64,000 nucleotides of DNA from contig JADJFK010000014.1 in assembly GCA_016708585.1 (NCBI GenBank), positions 1-64,000 on the forward strand, in the 5' to 3' direction. Each line of letters begins with the position of its first letter. Position 1 is the stretch's first letter. The translations under genes and the position numbers were made by a program. Below, in pieces: positions 26,207 through 33,685 of this stretch. The notes beneath the pieces were generated by a model, which was not told the DNA's origin, made no database searches, and saw nothing but the letters and a program-made list of their open reading frames with translations. The stretch comes from Sulfuritalea sp. GTDB lineage: Bacteria > Pseudomonadota > Gammaproteobacteria > Burkholderiales > Rhodocyclaceae.

Positions 26207-26457
26207 GACGTTCAACCTGTTCAATATACGGTACAAGTCTAGCCGGGCCGATTCGCCAATGCAAGAAATGGAATCCGCACCGATTGAACAGGTTTTGATG
26301 GGTCCTTCCTGGCCAAAAACCCATGCGGGAGGCGACAGCGCGGCCTTTCGATAGCGTCAGGCCGTGCAACGGGGTTACCAGTTACCACCCCGGTTACCCC
26401 CTTCTGTTGTTTCCACCCCTTATCCGACCCGCCCCTGTGGCGGGTTTTTGCATTCCT
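26207..26457. promoter_or_regulatory. Intergenic region holding the yefM promoter and a terminator
   Basis: The leftward promoter of yefM should lie at about 26215-26250, where TTGTAC and TATATT occur on the minus strand. From 26350 to 26400 the motif GGTTACC occurs three times in close succession. The stretch ends with the terminator at 26427. No gene is visible. Confidence 0.4.
26427..26449 (+). terminator. Rho-independent terminator upstream of the first methyltransferase
   Basis: CCCGCC at 26428-26433 pairs with GGCGGG at 26439-26444 around CCTGT, followed by TTTTT. It ends 9 nt before the methyltransferase start, which is unusual for a terminator and could serve as an attenuator. Similar hairpins occur at 41002 and 54709. 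Confidence 0.7.
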
Positions 26458-27855
26458 ATGAGCGAAACCCTGCGCGTCGAGTACCGGAAGGTCGAGACGC
26501 TGATCCCCTTTGCGCGGAATCCCCGCACGCATTCCGATGCGCAGGTGGCGAAACTTGCCGCAAGCATCGTCGAATTCGGCTGGACCACGCCGGTTCTCGT
26601 CGATGGGGGGCAGGGCATCATTGCCGGGCACGGGCGTCTCTTGGCCGCGCGCAAGCTGGGGCTGGGCGAGGTGCCGGTCATCGAGCTGGGGCACCTGACG
26701 CTGGCGCAAAAGCGCGCCTACGTGATTGCGGACAACCGCCTGGCGCTCGATGCCGGATGGGACGAAGAGATGCTTGCCCTGGAACTCGCCGAGTTGTCCG
26801 AGTCGGGCTTCGACCTGACGCTGACCGGCTTCTCCAACGACGAGATCGAGCAACTGCTGGTCGATGCCGAGGACGGGACGGACGGCGCGGCCACGACGGG
26901 CAGCGACGACGATGCCGTCGACGAGGTGCCCGAGGTGCCGGTCCATCCGGTGTCGCGCACTGGTGATGTCTGGCAGGTCGGGGCGCACCGCGTGCTCTGC
27001 GGTGATGCGGCCGATGCCGCTGCCGTCGCCACGGTGATGGCCGGCGAGCGGGCGGTGCTCTGCTTCACCTCACCGCCCTACGGCAACCAGCGCGACTACA
27101 CGAACACCCTCGTCGATTGGGATGCCCTGATGCGGGGTGTTTTTGCACAACTGCCGATGGCCGCCAACGGCCAGGTGCTGGTCAACCTCGGGCTGATCCA
27201 CCGCGACAACGAAGTCCTCCCGTACTGGGACGGCTGGCTCGACTGGATGCGCAGCCAAGGGTGGCGGCGTTTTGCCTGGTACGTCTGGGACCAGGGACCG
27301 GGACTGCCCGGCGACTGGAATGGTCGCCTGGCGCCTTCGTTCGAGTTTATTTTCCACTTCAACCGCCAGGCACGGCAGGCCAACAAGATCATGCCGTGCA
27401 AATTCGCCGGTCAGGAAACCCATCTGAGGAAGGATGGCAGTTCGACCGCCCTGCGCAAGGCCGATGGCACCGTGGGCGGTTGGACCGCTGCGGGTACGCC
27501 CACCCAGGAGACCAAGATCCCCGATTCCGTGATCCGCATCATGCGCCACAAGGGCAAGATCGGGCAGGGCATCGACCATCCGGCCGTGTTCCCGGTGGCG
27601 TTGCCGCAGCATGTGCTGGGAACCTATAGCGACGCGGGCGAACTCGTGTTCGAGCCGTTCTGTGGTTCTGGCACGACCCTCCTGGCGGCAGAGCGTAGCG
27701 GGCGGGTTGCCCGGGCACTGGAGATCGCGCCGGCGTATGTCGATGTGACGGTCAAACGCTTCCAGCAGAATTTTCCGGAGGTGCCGGTGACGTTGGTGGC
27801 GACTGGCCAGACTTTTGATGCGGTCGCCACAGAACGATTGGGAGCACCTGCATGA
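26458..27855 (+). CDS. ParB-domain fused DNA methyltransferase 1
   Basis: 465 residues from MSETLRVEYRKVETLIPFAR. Residues 1-95 are a ParB/Srx-like domain (NPRTHSDAQVAKLAASIVEF, GHGRLLAARKLG). A methyltransferase follows: catalytic motif IV is TSPPYG (about residue 203) and motif I is FEPFCGSGTTLLAAE (about 398), the N4-cytosine/N6-adenine beta-class order. Modifies phage DNA, perhaps against host restriction; the target sequence is unknown. The frame is intact and the start is tightly coupled with the second enzyme (ATGA). Confidence 0.85.
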   Translation: MSETLRVEYRKVETLIPFARNPRTHSDAQVAKLAASIVEFGWTTPVLVDGGQGIIAGHGRLLAARKLGLGEVPVIELGHLTLAQKRAYVIADNRLALDAGWDEEMLALELAELSESGFDLTLTGFSNDEIEQLLVDAEDGTDGAATTGSDDDAVDEVPEVPVHPVSRTGDVWQVGAHRVLCGDAADAAAVATVMAGERAVLCFTSPPYGNQRDYTNTLVDWDALMRGVFAQLPMAANGQVLVNLGLIHRDNEVLPYWDGWLDWMRSQGWRRFAWYVWDQGPGLPGDWNGRLAPSFEFIFHFNRQARQANKIMPCKFAGQETHLRKDGSSTALRKADGTVGGWTAAGTPTQETKIPDSVIRIMRHKGKIGQGIDHPAVFPVALPQHVLGTYSDAGELVFEPFCGSGTTLLAAERSGRVARALEIAPAYVDVTVKRFQQNFPEVPVTLVATGQTFDAVATERLGAPA

Positions 27856-29141
27856 CGATCTCCTGGCTGGCCGACAAGATCGAGCAGTGGCCGACCGACA
27901 AACTGGTCCCCTATGCCCGCAATGCGAGGACGCACTCGGATGCACAGGTGGCACAGATTGCCGCCTCGATTGTCGAGTTCGGGTTTACCAACCCGATTCT
28001 GGCCGGTGGCGACGGCGTCATCGTCGCCGGGCACGGCCGTTTGGCCGCCGCACAGAAGCTCGGCATCGGTACCGTCCCGGTCGTGGTGCTCGACCACCTG
28101 ACACCGGTCCAACGCCGCGCCCTGGTTATCGCAGACAACCGCATTGCCGAGAATGCGGGCTGGGATGATGCCATGCTGCAGGTGGAACTGGCCGAACTGC
28201 AGGACGGCGACTTCGATCTGTCCTTGACCGGCTTCGATGCCGATGCGCTCACCGATTTGCTGGCCGGCGAAGAGACGACCAGCGCAGGACAGACCGATGA
28301 GGATGCCATGCCGGAGGCGTCCGGGACGGTGGTGTCACAACCCGGGGATATCTGGATTTGCGGTAACCACCGGGTGCTCTGTGGCGATGCCACCGAGGGA
28401 GCAAGCTACCAGCTGTTGCTCGGCAACGACCATGTATCGATGGTTTGGCAAGACCCGCCCTATGGCGTGAATTACGCGAACAGCGCCAAGGACAAGATGC
28501 GTGGAAAGGATCGTCCCATCCTCAACGACAACTTGGGTGAAGATTTCCAGCCATTTCTGATCGCAGCGCTGACGCCTGCACTGGCACGTTGCGACGGTGC
28601 GGTCTACATCGCCATGAGCAGCAGCGAACTCGATACCTTGCAGACCGCTTTTCGTGAGGCTGGTGGCCGGTGGTCGACCTTCATCATTTGGGCAAAAAAC
28701 ACTTTTACCCTGGGGCGCGCTGATTACCAGCGTCAATATGAACCCATTCTCTACGGCTGGCGTGATGGCGCCCAGCGCCATTGGTGCGGAGATCGAAATC
28801 AAGGCGATGTCTGGCCCATCAACAAGCCACACAGAAATGATCTGCATCCCACGATGAAGCCAGTCGAATTGGTCGAGCGAGCGATCCGCAATTCAAGCCG
28901 ACCAGGCGATACCGTACTCGACTGCTTTGGTGGCTCTGGCAGCACGCTGATTGCCGCCGAGCGATCAAGCCGCCAGGCCCGCCTGATGGAATTGGATCCC
29001 AAGTACGTCGATACCATTGTTCGTCGCTGGCAAGACTATTCGGGAGGGGAAGCAGTTTTGCAGGGCGATGGTCGTTCCTTTGCGAACATCAGTTCAGAGC
29101 GGACATCAGATGGCATCACGACAACTGACGTTGCTGCCTGA
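27852..29141 (+). CDS. ParB-domain fused DNA adenine methyltransferase 2, mosaic
   Basis: 429 residues. The ParB-like N-terminus (PYARNARTHSDAQVAQIAAS, GHGRLAAAQKLGIG) is similar to enzyme 1. Motif IV is DPPYG (about residue 201), typical of N6-adenine enzymes, and motif I DCFGGSGSTLIAAE (about 356). The part after about 28400 has visibly lower GC and different codon choice than the first half, so the gene looks like a mosaic. A second, higher-GC copy of its 3' end is found at 29684-29805. Confidence 0.85.
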   Translation: MTISWLADKIEQWPTDKLVPYARNARTHSDAQVAQIAASIVEFGFTNPILAGGDGVIVAGHGRLAAAQKLGIGTVPVVVLDHLTPVQRRALVIADNRIAENAGWDDAMLQVELAELQDGDFDLSLTGFDADALTDLLAGEETTSAGQTDEDAMPEASGTVVSQPGDIWICGNHRVLCGDATEGASYQLLLGNDHVSMVWQDPPYGVNYANSAKDKMRGKDRPILNDNLGEDFQPFLIAALTPALARCDGAVYIAMSSSELDTLQTAFREAGGRWSTFIIWAKNTFTLGRADYQRQYEPILYGWRDGAQRHWCGDRNQGDVWPINKPHRNDLHPTMKPVELVERAIRNSSRPGDTVLDCFGGSGSTLIAAERSSRQARLMELDPKYVDTIVRRWQDYSGGEAVLQGDGRSFANISSERTSDGITTTDVAA

Positions 29142-29676
29142 GCAGGCACCGGCGGCTTGTTCGTCACCGCATCGAAGCAGGGTGTCTCCAGCAGCAAGCG
29201 CGGTGCGGGTGAGCCCGGAGATGGAACTCGGTCGGGCTGGGGAATATTTGGTACTCGCTGACCTGCTTCTCAACGGATGGGTTGCCTACCCGACGAGCCA
29301 AGGGGTGCCCTATGACGTGGCGGTGGATATCGGCGAGCGCATCATTCGTGTTCAGGTTAAATCCACGCTGATGCCGAAAAGCGGCGCGTCAATGAAGCGA
29401 AGTTCGCCACTCTACATGTTCCACACCCGGCGAGCCGGCAAGGGTGGCAGGCGGCGTTACGGAAAAGTCGATTTTGATGTCCTGGCATTGGTGGCATTGG
29501 ATCGGCGCTTGATTGCTTACTATCCGATGTGCGATTGCCATCAGGACTTGATCGCTGTTCGGGTCCCGGGAATTGGCTATGGCATTGGCGGTGTGAAGTC
29601 TCGGCAATTTGCTGAGGCAGGCTTTGAGCGCGCGTTGGCTGCGATACTCAATGCGCCGAGGTATTGCGGAGATTGA
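29110..29676 (+). CDS. PD-(D/E)XK nuclease next to the methyltransferase
   Basis: About 188 residues from MASRQLTLLPEQAPAACSSP, overlapping the methyltransferase end by 32 nt. The core EYLVLADLLLNGWVAYPTSQ, PYDVAVDIGERIIRVQVKST has the Glu, Asp and Q-x-K of PD-(D/E)XK nucleases, closest by eye to intron-type homing nucleases of this fold. It could be a restriction partner of the methyltransferase or a homing nuclease. Base composition is lower in GC than the phage. Confidence 0.65.
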   Translation: MASRQLTLLPEQAPAACSSPHRSRVSPAASAVRVSPEMELGRAGEYLVLADLLLNGWVAYPTSQGVPYDVAVDIGERIIRVQVKSTLMPKSGASMKRSSPLYMFHTRRAGKGGRRRYGKVDFDVLALVALDRRLIAYYPMCDCHQDLIAVRVPGIGYGIGGVKSRQFAEAGFERALAAILNAPRYCGD

Positions 29677-29683
29677 TCAAGTC

Positions 29684-29805
29684 AAACACCGCACCGCGCG
29701 CTTGATCGAACTCGATCCGAAGTACGTGGATGTGATCGTGCGCCGCTGGCAGGATTTTTCCGGCGGTCAGGCCACCCGCCAGTCGGACGGGGTGGCCTTC
29801 GCTGT
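29684..29805 (+). pseudogene. Detached 3' end of the original methyltransferase gene
   Basis: The frame reads RTARLIELDPKYVDVIVRRW, then QDFSGGQATRQSDGVAFA. This matches the end of methyltransferase 2 (RQARLMELDPKYVDTIVRRW, then QDYSGGEAVLQGDGRSFA) in about 28 of 38 residues. It has no start codon of its own and lies just after the nuclease gene. It is best read as the tail of the older gene left behind by a cassette insertion. Confidence 0.75.
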
Positions 29806-29809
29806 GGCC

Positions 29810-30016
29810 TCAGGACTCGGGGAATCCCGGGTAGAGGTCGCCGCTGCTGATGTCGGCGATGTAGGTCACGTCCGCGAACTCGCTCGCCCGGTCGGCGACC
29901 GTCACGCCGCCGACTGACTGGATGGCCACCCCGTACTTGCGGGTGAGTGCCGTCAGTTCGGCGATGAACTGGTTGTAGTTGGCTTCGACGCGGGCGTGGG
30001 GGGTGCGGGCCGTCAT
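29810..30016 (-). CDS. Small hypothetical accessory protein (68 aa)
   Basis: It starts MTARTPHARVEANYNQFIAE and continues GVAIQSVGGVTVADRASEFA, then DVTYIADISSGDLYPGFPES. It is in the reversed accessory block, directly after the gene at 30027, and shares that gene's leader repeat A. No function can be assigned. Confidence 0.6.
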   Translation of the reverse strand: MTARTPHARVEANYNQFIAELTALTRKYGVAIQSVGGVTVADRASEFADVTYIADISSGDLYPGFPES

Positions 30017-30026
30017 CTCGTTCTCC

Positions 30027-30393
30027 TCAGGCGGCGAGTGCGTCTTCGGCGATCTCGCAGTGGATCACGAAACCCGTGAGGCAGGGCAGACCGCGCGGGA
30101 TGCCGTACTCCTTGCTGGTCTGGAGGCCAATCGTCCAGCCCATCCAACGTGCGGTGGCTTGCTTGATCGCGTCCTGCAGCGGGGCTTTGCAGAGCAGTCC
30201 GTTCAGGACGTCGTCCGCAAAATGCCGTCCGTGGCGGCTGTCGAGGAAGGCGCGGACCGATTCGAGGGGTTGGGCGGTGGCTTCCGAGATCGCGGTCATC
30301 GCGATCGGCCAGGCGGCTTCGGCGTTGTCGTTCATCGTGCCAAAAAGCCCCAGGCTTCGTTCTGGGTGGCGGGGATGGTTTGGTGGTTGTCAT
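30027..30393 (-). CDS. Hypothetical accessory protein, frameshifted near its start
   Basis: The body is MNDNAEAAWPIAMTAISEAT, then FLDSRHGRHFADDVLNGLLC, then GLPCLTGFVIHCEIAEDALA. Upstream, correcting two single-base losses in short runs yields MTTTNQTIPATQNEAWGFFG leading into it, so the true start is probably 30393, not 30335. Leader repeat A lies 36 bp further upstream. Unknown function. Confidence 0.55.
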
Positions 30394-30428
30394 CGTTTTC
30401 TCCTTCGGGTTGATCGTTGCGACACCCG

Positions 30429-30463
30429 TATGAACGCGCTGTTTGATTGAGAAGCCAAGCGGA
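30429..30463 (-). promoter_or_regulatory. Leader repeat A of the reversed accessory genes
   Basis: The first of six copies of a conserved leader: read leftward it has GCTTGGCTTCT, a variable stretch, then AACAGCGCGTTCAT. It is placed upstream of the gene at 30027-30393. See repeats C and D for the best-conserved form. Confidence 0.65.
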
Positions 30464-30507
30464 ATGCCGGAAAATTTAAAATCATTCTGCCAGGCTTGTC
30501 GGTTGGC

Positions 30508-30702
30508 TCATTTGCGACCCGTGATGGCAGTCAGTTTGCTGCGTGCCGATGCGCTCTGCCAGCGGCAGGGGCCATTGCCACTTTTGGCTTCGGCATCCCA
30601 TCGCGCCAGGATTTCCGCGTCCGTCCAGCCCTTGGCGATGAGGTAGGCGTAGTCGTCGGCGTCGTAGTTGCGGTGGTTCTGGATAGCGTCAGGGGTTTGC
30701 AT
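30508..30702 (-). CDS. Small hypothetical accessory protein (64 aa)
   Basis: It starts MQTPDAIQNHRNYDADDYAY and continues LIAKGWTDAEILARWDAEAK, a helical segment seen in many small phage proteins. AGGAGA precedes the ATG and leader repeat B lies 36 bp upstream. No function known. Confidence 0.6.
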   Translation of the reverse strand: MQTPDAIQNHRNYDADDYAYLIAKGWTDAEILARWDAEAKSGNGPCRWQSASARSKLTAITGRK

Positions 30703-30737
30703 GGGGGGTCTCCTTGGGGTGATTGATGCAACGCCCT

Positions 30738-30777
30738 TATGAACGCGCTGTTCTGGAAGTAGATCAAGTCAATCTTG
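30738..30777 (-). promoter_or_regulatory. Leader repeat B of the reversed accessory genes
   Basis: A diverged copy: read leftward TTGATCTACTTCC is followed by AGAACAGCGCGTTCAT. The core GAAC-AGCGC-GTTC is kept, but the CTTGGCT half differs. It precedes the gene at 30508. Confidence 0.55.
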
Positions 30778-30834
30778 CTGGACGAACAAAAGGTGGCAGA
30801 ATCCGCCCCTTCTAAACGACAGGGAGCCACCCAC

Positions 30835-31125
30835 ATGAACAAATCGGAACTGATTGAAGCACTCGCCGCCAAGACGGACGTCACCAAAGCCGCCGCAGGC
30901 AAGTCCGTCGAGGCGCTGCTCGAGATCATCACCGCCTCCGTTGCCAACGGCGATGACGTCGCGCTGATTGGCTTCGGCACCTTCAAGGCGTCCACGCGCG
31001 CCGCCCGTACCGGCAAGAACCCCAAGACGGGCGAAGTCCTGGAGATTGCGGCGACCACGGTACCGACCTTCAAGGCGGGCGCAGCCTTCAAGGCAGCCGT
31101 CGCGCCGAAGAAAAAGGGGAAGTAA
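30835..31125 (+). CDS. HU-family histone-like DNA-binding protein
   Basis: 96 residues, starting MNKSELIEALAAKTDVTKAA, then LIGFGTFKASTRAARTGKNP and KTGEVLEIAATTVPTFKAGA, the full HU/IHF fold with the DNA-binding arm, plus a Lys-rich tail. AGGGAG lies before the ATG. It bends DNA; in a phage it may help packaging or replication. It is the only rightward gene within the reversed accessory block and has its own terminator. Confidence 0.9.
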   Translation: MNKSELIEALAAKTDVTKAAAGKSVEALLEIITASVANGDDVALIGFGTFKASTRAARTGKNPKTGEVLEIAATTVPTFKAGAAFKAAVAPKKKGK

Positions 31126-31146
31126 CCCCTCTTCATTGCATTAGAG

Positions 31147-31186
31147 CAAGGGCGGCCCCGGCTGAGTGGGCCGCCCTTGTCGTTTT
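31147..31186 (+). terminator. Terminator between the HU gene and the DUF3489 gene
   Basis: CAAGGGCGGCC at 31147-31157 pairs with GGCCGCCCTTG at 31169-31179, an 11-bp stem followed by a T-rich tail. It lies between two convergent genes and can work in both directions. Confidence 0.75.
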
Positions 31187-31190
31187 CAGA

Positions 31191-31745
31191 TTAGGCAATT
31201 CGGTAGGTACGCGCCCCGCCCTCGCCCTTCTCCGAGATGATGGTCAGCCCGAGTCTCTTCTTGAACGCGCCGGCGAAGGTGCCGCGCACCGTGTGCGCCT
31301 GCCAGCCGGTGGCCTCCATGATCTGCGGGATCGTAGCGCCCGCCGGGCGGTGCAGCATCTCGAGCACGGTGGCCTGCTTGCTGTTCTCGCGGGTGCGGGG
31401 CTTGCCCTCGACGCCGACCTTGAGGAGTCGCCGGGCGGCATCCTCCTTTTCTTGCGCCTCGTTGGCCCCTGCGGGCGACACGGCGGCCTCAACGTCGGCG
31501 CTGGCGTCAAGGGCCGCCGGCGTCGGTCGGGCGCGCCCCAGGGCGTCGTAGCCCGCGGCGGCAATGAACCAGTCCTCGCCGCCGCTCTTCGTAATCAGGG
31601 CCTTGTTGAAGAGTCCCGTAATTACTTTCTGGCGGGCGCCGCCCTTGACCGCTTCGGGGAACCAAGTGATGCGGCCATCGGGTTGATCCGCGGCGTGGCT
31701 GAGGACGTCCTGCTGGGTGTCGGTGAGTTGGATATGGGTGGTCAT
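31191..31745 (-). CDS. DUF3489 protein
   Basis: 184 residues. The C-terminal DUF3489 domain is clear: SKQATVLEMLHRPAGATIPQ, then IMEATGWQAHTVRGTFAGAF, then KKRLGLTIISEKGEGGARTY. The N-terminal part (LTDTQQDVLSHAADQPDGRI) resembles a winged helix. Found widely in phages and mobile elements; DNA binding is plausible, the role unknown. Confidence 0.8.
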   Translation of the reverse strand: MTTHIQLTDTQQDVLSHAADQPDGRITWFPEAVKGGARQKVITGLFNKALITKSGGEDWFIAAAGYDALGRARPTPAALDASADVEAAVSPAGANEAQEKEDAARRLLKVGVEGKPRTRENSKQATVLEMLHRPAGATIPQIMEATGWQAHTVRGTFAGAFKKRLGLTIISEKGEGGARTYRIA

Positions 31746-31774
31746 GCTGCTCTCCTTGAAAGGGTGGGTGGGGT

Positions 31775-32022
31775 TCAGTCTTCCCAGACGTACCTGCCGT
31801 CCAGGGTGATCCAGAGGCGGGCGTCGTTCTCGGTGGCCATCTCCGCGTTTGCCTGCCGGTCGCCAGGTGCGTGCCGTCCTTGCCCGTGGCGACGTAGGTC
31901 TGCCCGTCGTGGATCACTTCGCAGGGCAGGCCCTGGTGGAACTCGACCGCGATGGCCATCTTGCCGCGCGGGCGGCCGTTGGTGTCGGTGACGAGGGCTT
32001 TGATGGGCTGGGTGGTGGTCAT
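31775..32022 (-). CDS. Small hypothetical accessory protein, frameshifted
   Basis: It starts MTTTQPIKALVTDTNGRPRG, then MAIAVEFHQGLPCEVIHDGQ. After one indel near 31865 the better frame continues GDRQANAEMATENDARLWIT and ends GRYVWED at 31775. Corrected length about 82 residues. It is 30 bp upstream of the DUF3489 gene and follows leader repeat C. Confidence 0.6.
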
Positions 32023-32050
32023 GGTTTGCTCCTGGTTGGTTGCTGATCGT

Positions 32051-32104
32051 GATTGCATGAACGCGCTGTTCGAAAGAGAAGCCAAGCGTTTTTTGCTTGG
32101 CTCC
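32051..32104 (-). promoter_or_regulatory. Leader repeat C with terminator-like hairpin
   Basis: The plus strand reads GATTGCATGAACGCGCTGTT, then CGAAAGAGAAGCCAAGCG. It is identical over about 38 bp to repeat D. Immediately next, AGCCAAGC and GCTTGGCT pair around GTTTTTT, giving a hairpin that would terminate leftward transcripts of the upstream gene. It precedes the gene at 31775-32022. Confidence 0.75.
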
Positions 32105-32111
32105 CTGTCAA

Positions 32112-32291
32112 TCAGATCACTTCGGATTCGAGGAGGACATCGTCGTAACTGAAGTCGCGGTTCGCGATGCGGCTACCGTTTTCCAGTTCGTACTCGGGTT
32201 GCTCGTCGCGATCGCTTACCAACACGACGCGCAGCACACGGCCATCGATGCGAATGTAGTCGCCCGGTTGGGCTTTGATCGGGTAACTCAT
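32112..32291 (-). CDS. Small hypothetical accessory protein (59 aa)
   Basis: It starts MSYPIKAQPGDYIRIDGRVL, then RVVLVSDRDEQPEYELENGS. AAGGAGA precedes the ATG. A beta-rich fold like a small SH3-type or KOW-like protein is possible but is only a guess. Follows leader repeat D. Confidence 0.6.
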   Translation of the reverse strand: MSYPIKAQPGDYIRIDGRVLRVVLVSDRDEQPEYELENGSRIANRDFSYDDVLLESEVI

Positions 32292-32318
32292 TTCAATCTC
32301 CTTCGTGTCGGTTGATCG

Positions 32319-32360
32319 TGATTGCATGAACGCGCTGTTCGAAAGAGAAGCCAAGCGTTT
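32319..32360 (-). promoter_or_regulatory. Leader repeat D of the reversed accessory genes
   Basis: The same 38 bp as repeat C, identical by eye, from GATTGCATGAACGCG to AGAAGCCAAGCG. It lies 28 bp before the ATG at 32291 with the ribosome site in between, so transcription must start near its right-hand (gene-proximal) edge. Confidence 0.75.
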
Positions 32361-32379
32361 CGTGCCTGGCGTCGCCGAT

Positions 32380-32649
32380 TTATTTCCGGGCGGTCTGCAG
32401 GACCCGGATCCCTTCCTGCGCCAGGGTCAGGGCAGCGCTCTGAAAGGCAAGGTGCGCGACCCCAGGTGCGTCGCAGGCGTCGTCGATGAGTTCATCGACC
32501 ACCGGCCGGGCCGTGGCGCGCATCGCTGCGCAGGCGGCATCGAGTTGCTCAGGGGTGGCGATCCGGACGTCCGGGTAAAGGCGGATGAGCAGGGTCAAGG
32601 CGGTATCGCCGAGTTTCTTGCCCAGGGTGTCGATGGCGTTGGTGTTCAT
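32380..32649 (-). CDS. Small hypothetical accessory protein (89 aa)
   Basis: It starts MNTNAIDTLGKKLGDTALTL, then LIRLYPDVRIATPEQLDAAC. Helical. AGGAGA precedes the ATG and leader repeat E lies 30 bp upstream. No family known. Confidence 0.6.
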   Translation of the reverse strand: MNTNAIDTLGKKLGDTALTLLIRLYPDVRIATPEQLDAACAAMRATARPVVDELIDDACDAPGVAHLAFQSAALTLAQEGIRVLQTARK

Positions 32650-32678
32650 GTTCGTCTCCTTGCGACGGTGGTGAGGGT

Positions 32679-32733
32679 GATTGCATGAACGCGCTGGCGC
32701 GAAAGAAAGCCAAGCGTTTTCCGCTTGTTGGCG
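32679..32733 (-). promoter_or_regulatory. Leader repeat E with imperfect hairpin
   Basis: GTGATTGCATGAACGCGCTG is kept; the middle is GCGCGAAAGAAAGCCAAGCG. CCAAGCG and CGCTTGTTGG beside it can form an imperfect hairpin as in repeat C. It precedes the gene at 32380. Confidence 0.65.
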
Positions 32734-32742
32734 CGACGCATT

Positions 32743-33021
32743 TCAATCCTCGCCGCTTGGCTCATCCTCGGCCGCCTCGAGGAGTTCGGTGAGGGTGTCT
32801 TGCATCGTCACCATCGACCCCCCGAGGTAGTCGTGATCGCGGGTGAGGGCCATCGTGACGTGCGCGAGCCAGTAGGCTTTGGCGCGCTGGCCGGTCATGC
32901 CCGGCGCCCGACGCAGCAGATGCTTTGCTTGCGCAAGCAACGCCAGCATCTCTTGCTGGATCTCGCCGAGTTCCTCGGCCAGTTCGCGGTAGTCGGTGGT
33001 TTGGGTGGCTTGGTCGGTCAT
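32743..33021 (-). CDS. Small hypothetical accessory protein (92 aa)
   Basis: It starts MTDQATQTTDYRELAEELGE, then IQQEMLALLAQAKHLLRRAP; predicted coiled-coil and acidic C-terminus (EAAEDEPSGED). AGGAGA lies before the ATG at 33021. Leader repeat F lies 30 bp upstream. No function known. Confidence 0.6.
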   Translation of the reverse strand: MTDQATQTTDYRELAEELGEIQQEMLALLAQAKHLLRRAPGMTGQRAKAYWLAHVTMALTRDHDYLGGSMVTMQDTLTELLEAAEDEPSGED

Positions 33022-33050
33022 GACGTTTCTCCTGGGTCGTCGTTGAGAGT

Positions 33051-33090
33051 GATTGCATGAACGCGCTGTTCTGATTCGAAGCCAAGCGGG
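33051..33090 (-). promoter_or_regulatory. Leader repeat F of the reversed accessory genes
   Basis: GATTGCATGAACGCGCTGTT, then CTGATTCGAAGCCAAGCG. This is the rightmost copy, about 47 bp from the start of the rightward terminase gene, so it also marks a divergent promoter region. Confidence 0.7.
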
Positions 33091-33136
33091 GAATCGCATC
33101 TTTTGGGGAACAACTGCACCCGGCTTGAGGTAGATC

Positions 33137-33685
33137 ATGGGTTTGTCGATTCGCGCCTACGCCCGGCATCGCGGCGTCTCCCACGTGGCGGTCAAGAAGG
33201 CCATCGACACGGGCCGGATTAGCCAGGGGACGGATGGCACGATCGATCCGGCGCGGGCCGATCAGGAGTGGGAACAGAACACCGCCTCGCCACGCAAACC
33301 CGCCGCTACATCAAAGGCAGGGGCATCGGCAACGCAACGTCCGGCGGCGCGTGAGCCGGCATCTGAACATCCGACGCCGATGCTCTCGACGGGGGGCACC
33401 TCGCTGCTTCAGGCGCGCACGGTCAACGAAGTCGTCAAGGCGCAGACCAACAAGGTGCGCCTGGCCCGGCTGAAGGGCGATCTGGTCGATCGCTCGCAGG
33501 CCATCGCCCATGTATTTCGTCTGGCCCGCAGCGAACGCGACGCCTGGCTCAACTGGCCCGCACGCATCTCGGCGCAGATGGCGGCCAAGCTCGAGGTCGA
33601 TGCGCATGCCTTGCATGTCGCCCTGGAAGCAGCGGTGCGCGAGCACCTGATCGAACTGGGCGAGCTCCGCCCTCGGGTGGACTGA
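33137..33685 (+). CDS. Phage terminase small subunit
   Basis: 182 residues. The N-terminal HTH is SIRAYARHRGVSHVAVKKAI, as in Nu1-type small subunits that bind cos or pac sites. A low-complexity Ala/Pro linker is followed by a helical domain (AQTNKVRLARLKGDLVDRSQ, SERDAWLNWPARISAQMAAK). Its stop overlaps the large-subunit ATG by one base. The same architecture occurs in the satellite gene at 4194-4706. Confidence 0.8.
   Translation: MGLSIRAYARHRGVSHVAVKKAIDTGRISQGTDGTIDPARADQEWEQNTASPRKPAATSKAGASATQRPAAREPASEHPTPMLSTGGTSLLQARTVNEVVKAQTNKVRLARLKGDLVDRSQAIAHVFRLARSERDAWLNWPARISAQMAAKLEVDAHALHVALEAAVREHLIELGELRPRVD

Noticed and set aside
30429..33090. Six spaced repeats as a CRISPR array
   Set aside because: The spacers are whole genes of different lengths and each copy has the same position before a start codon; there are no cas genes.
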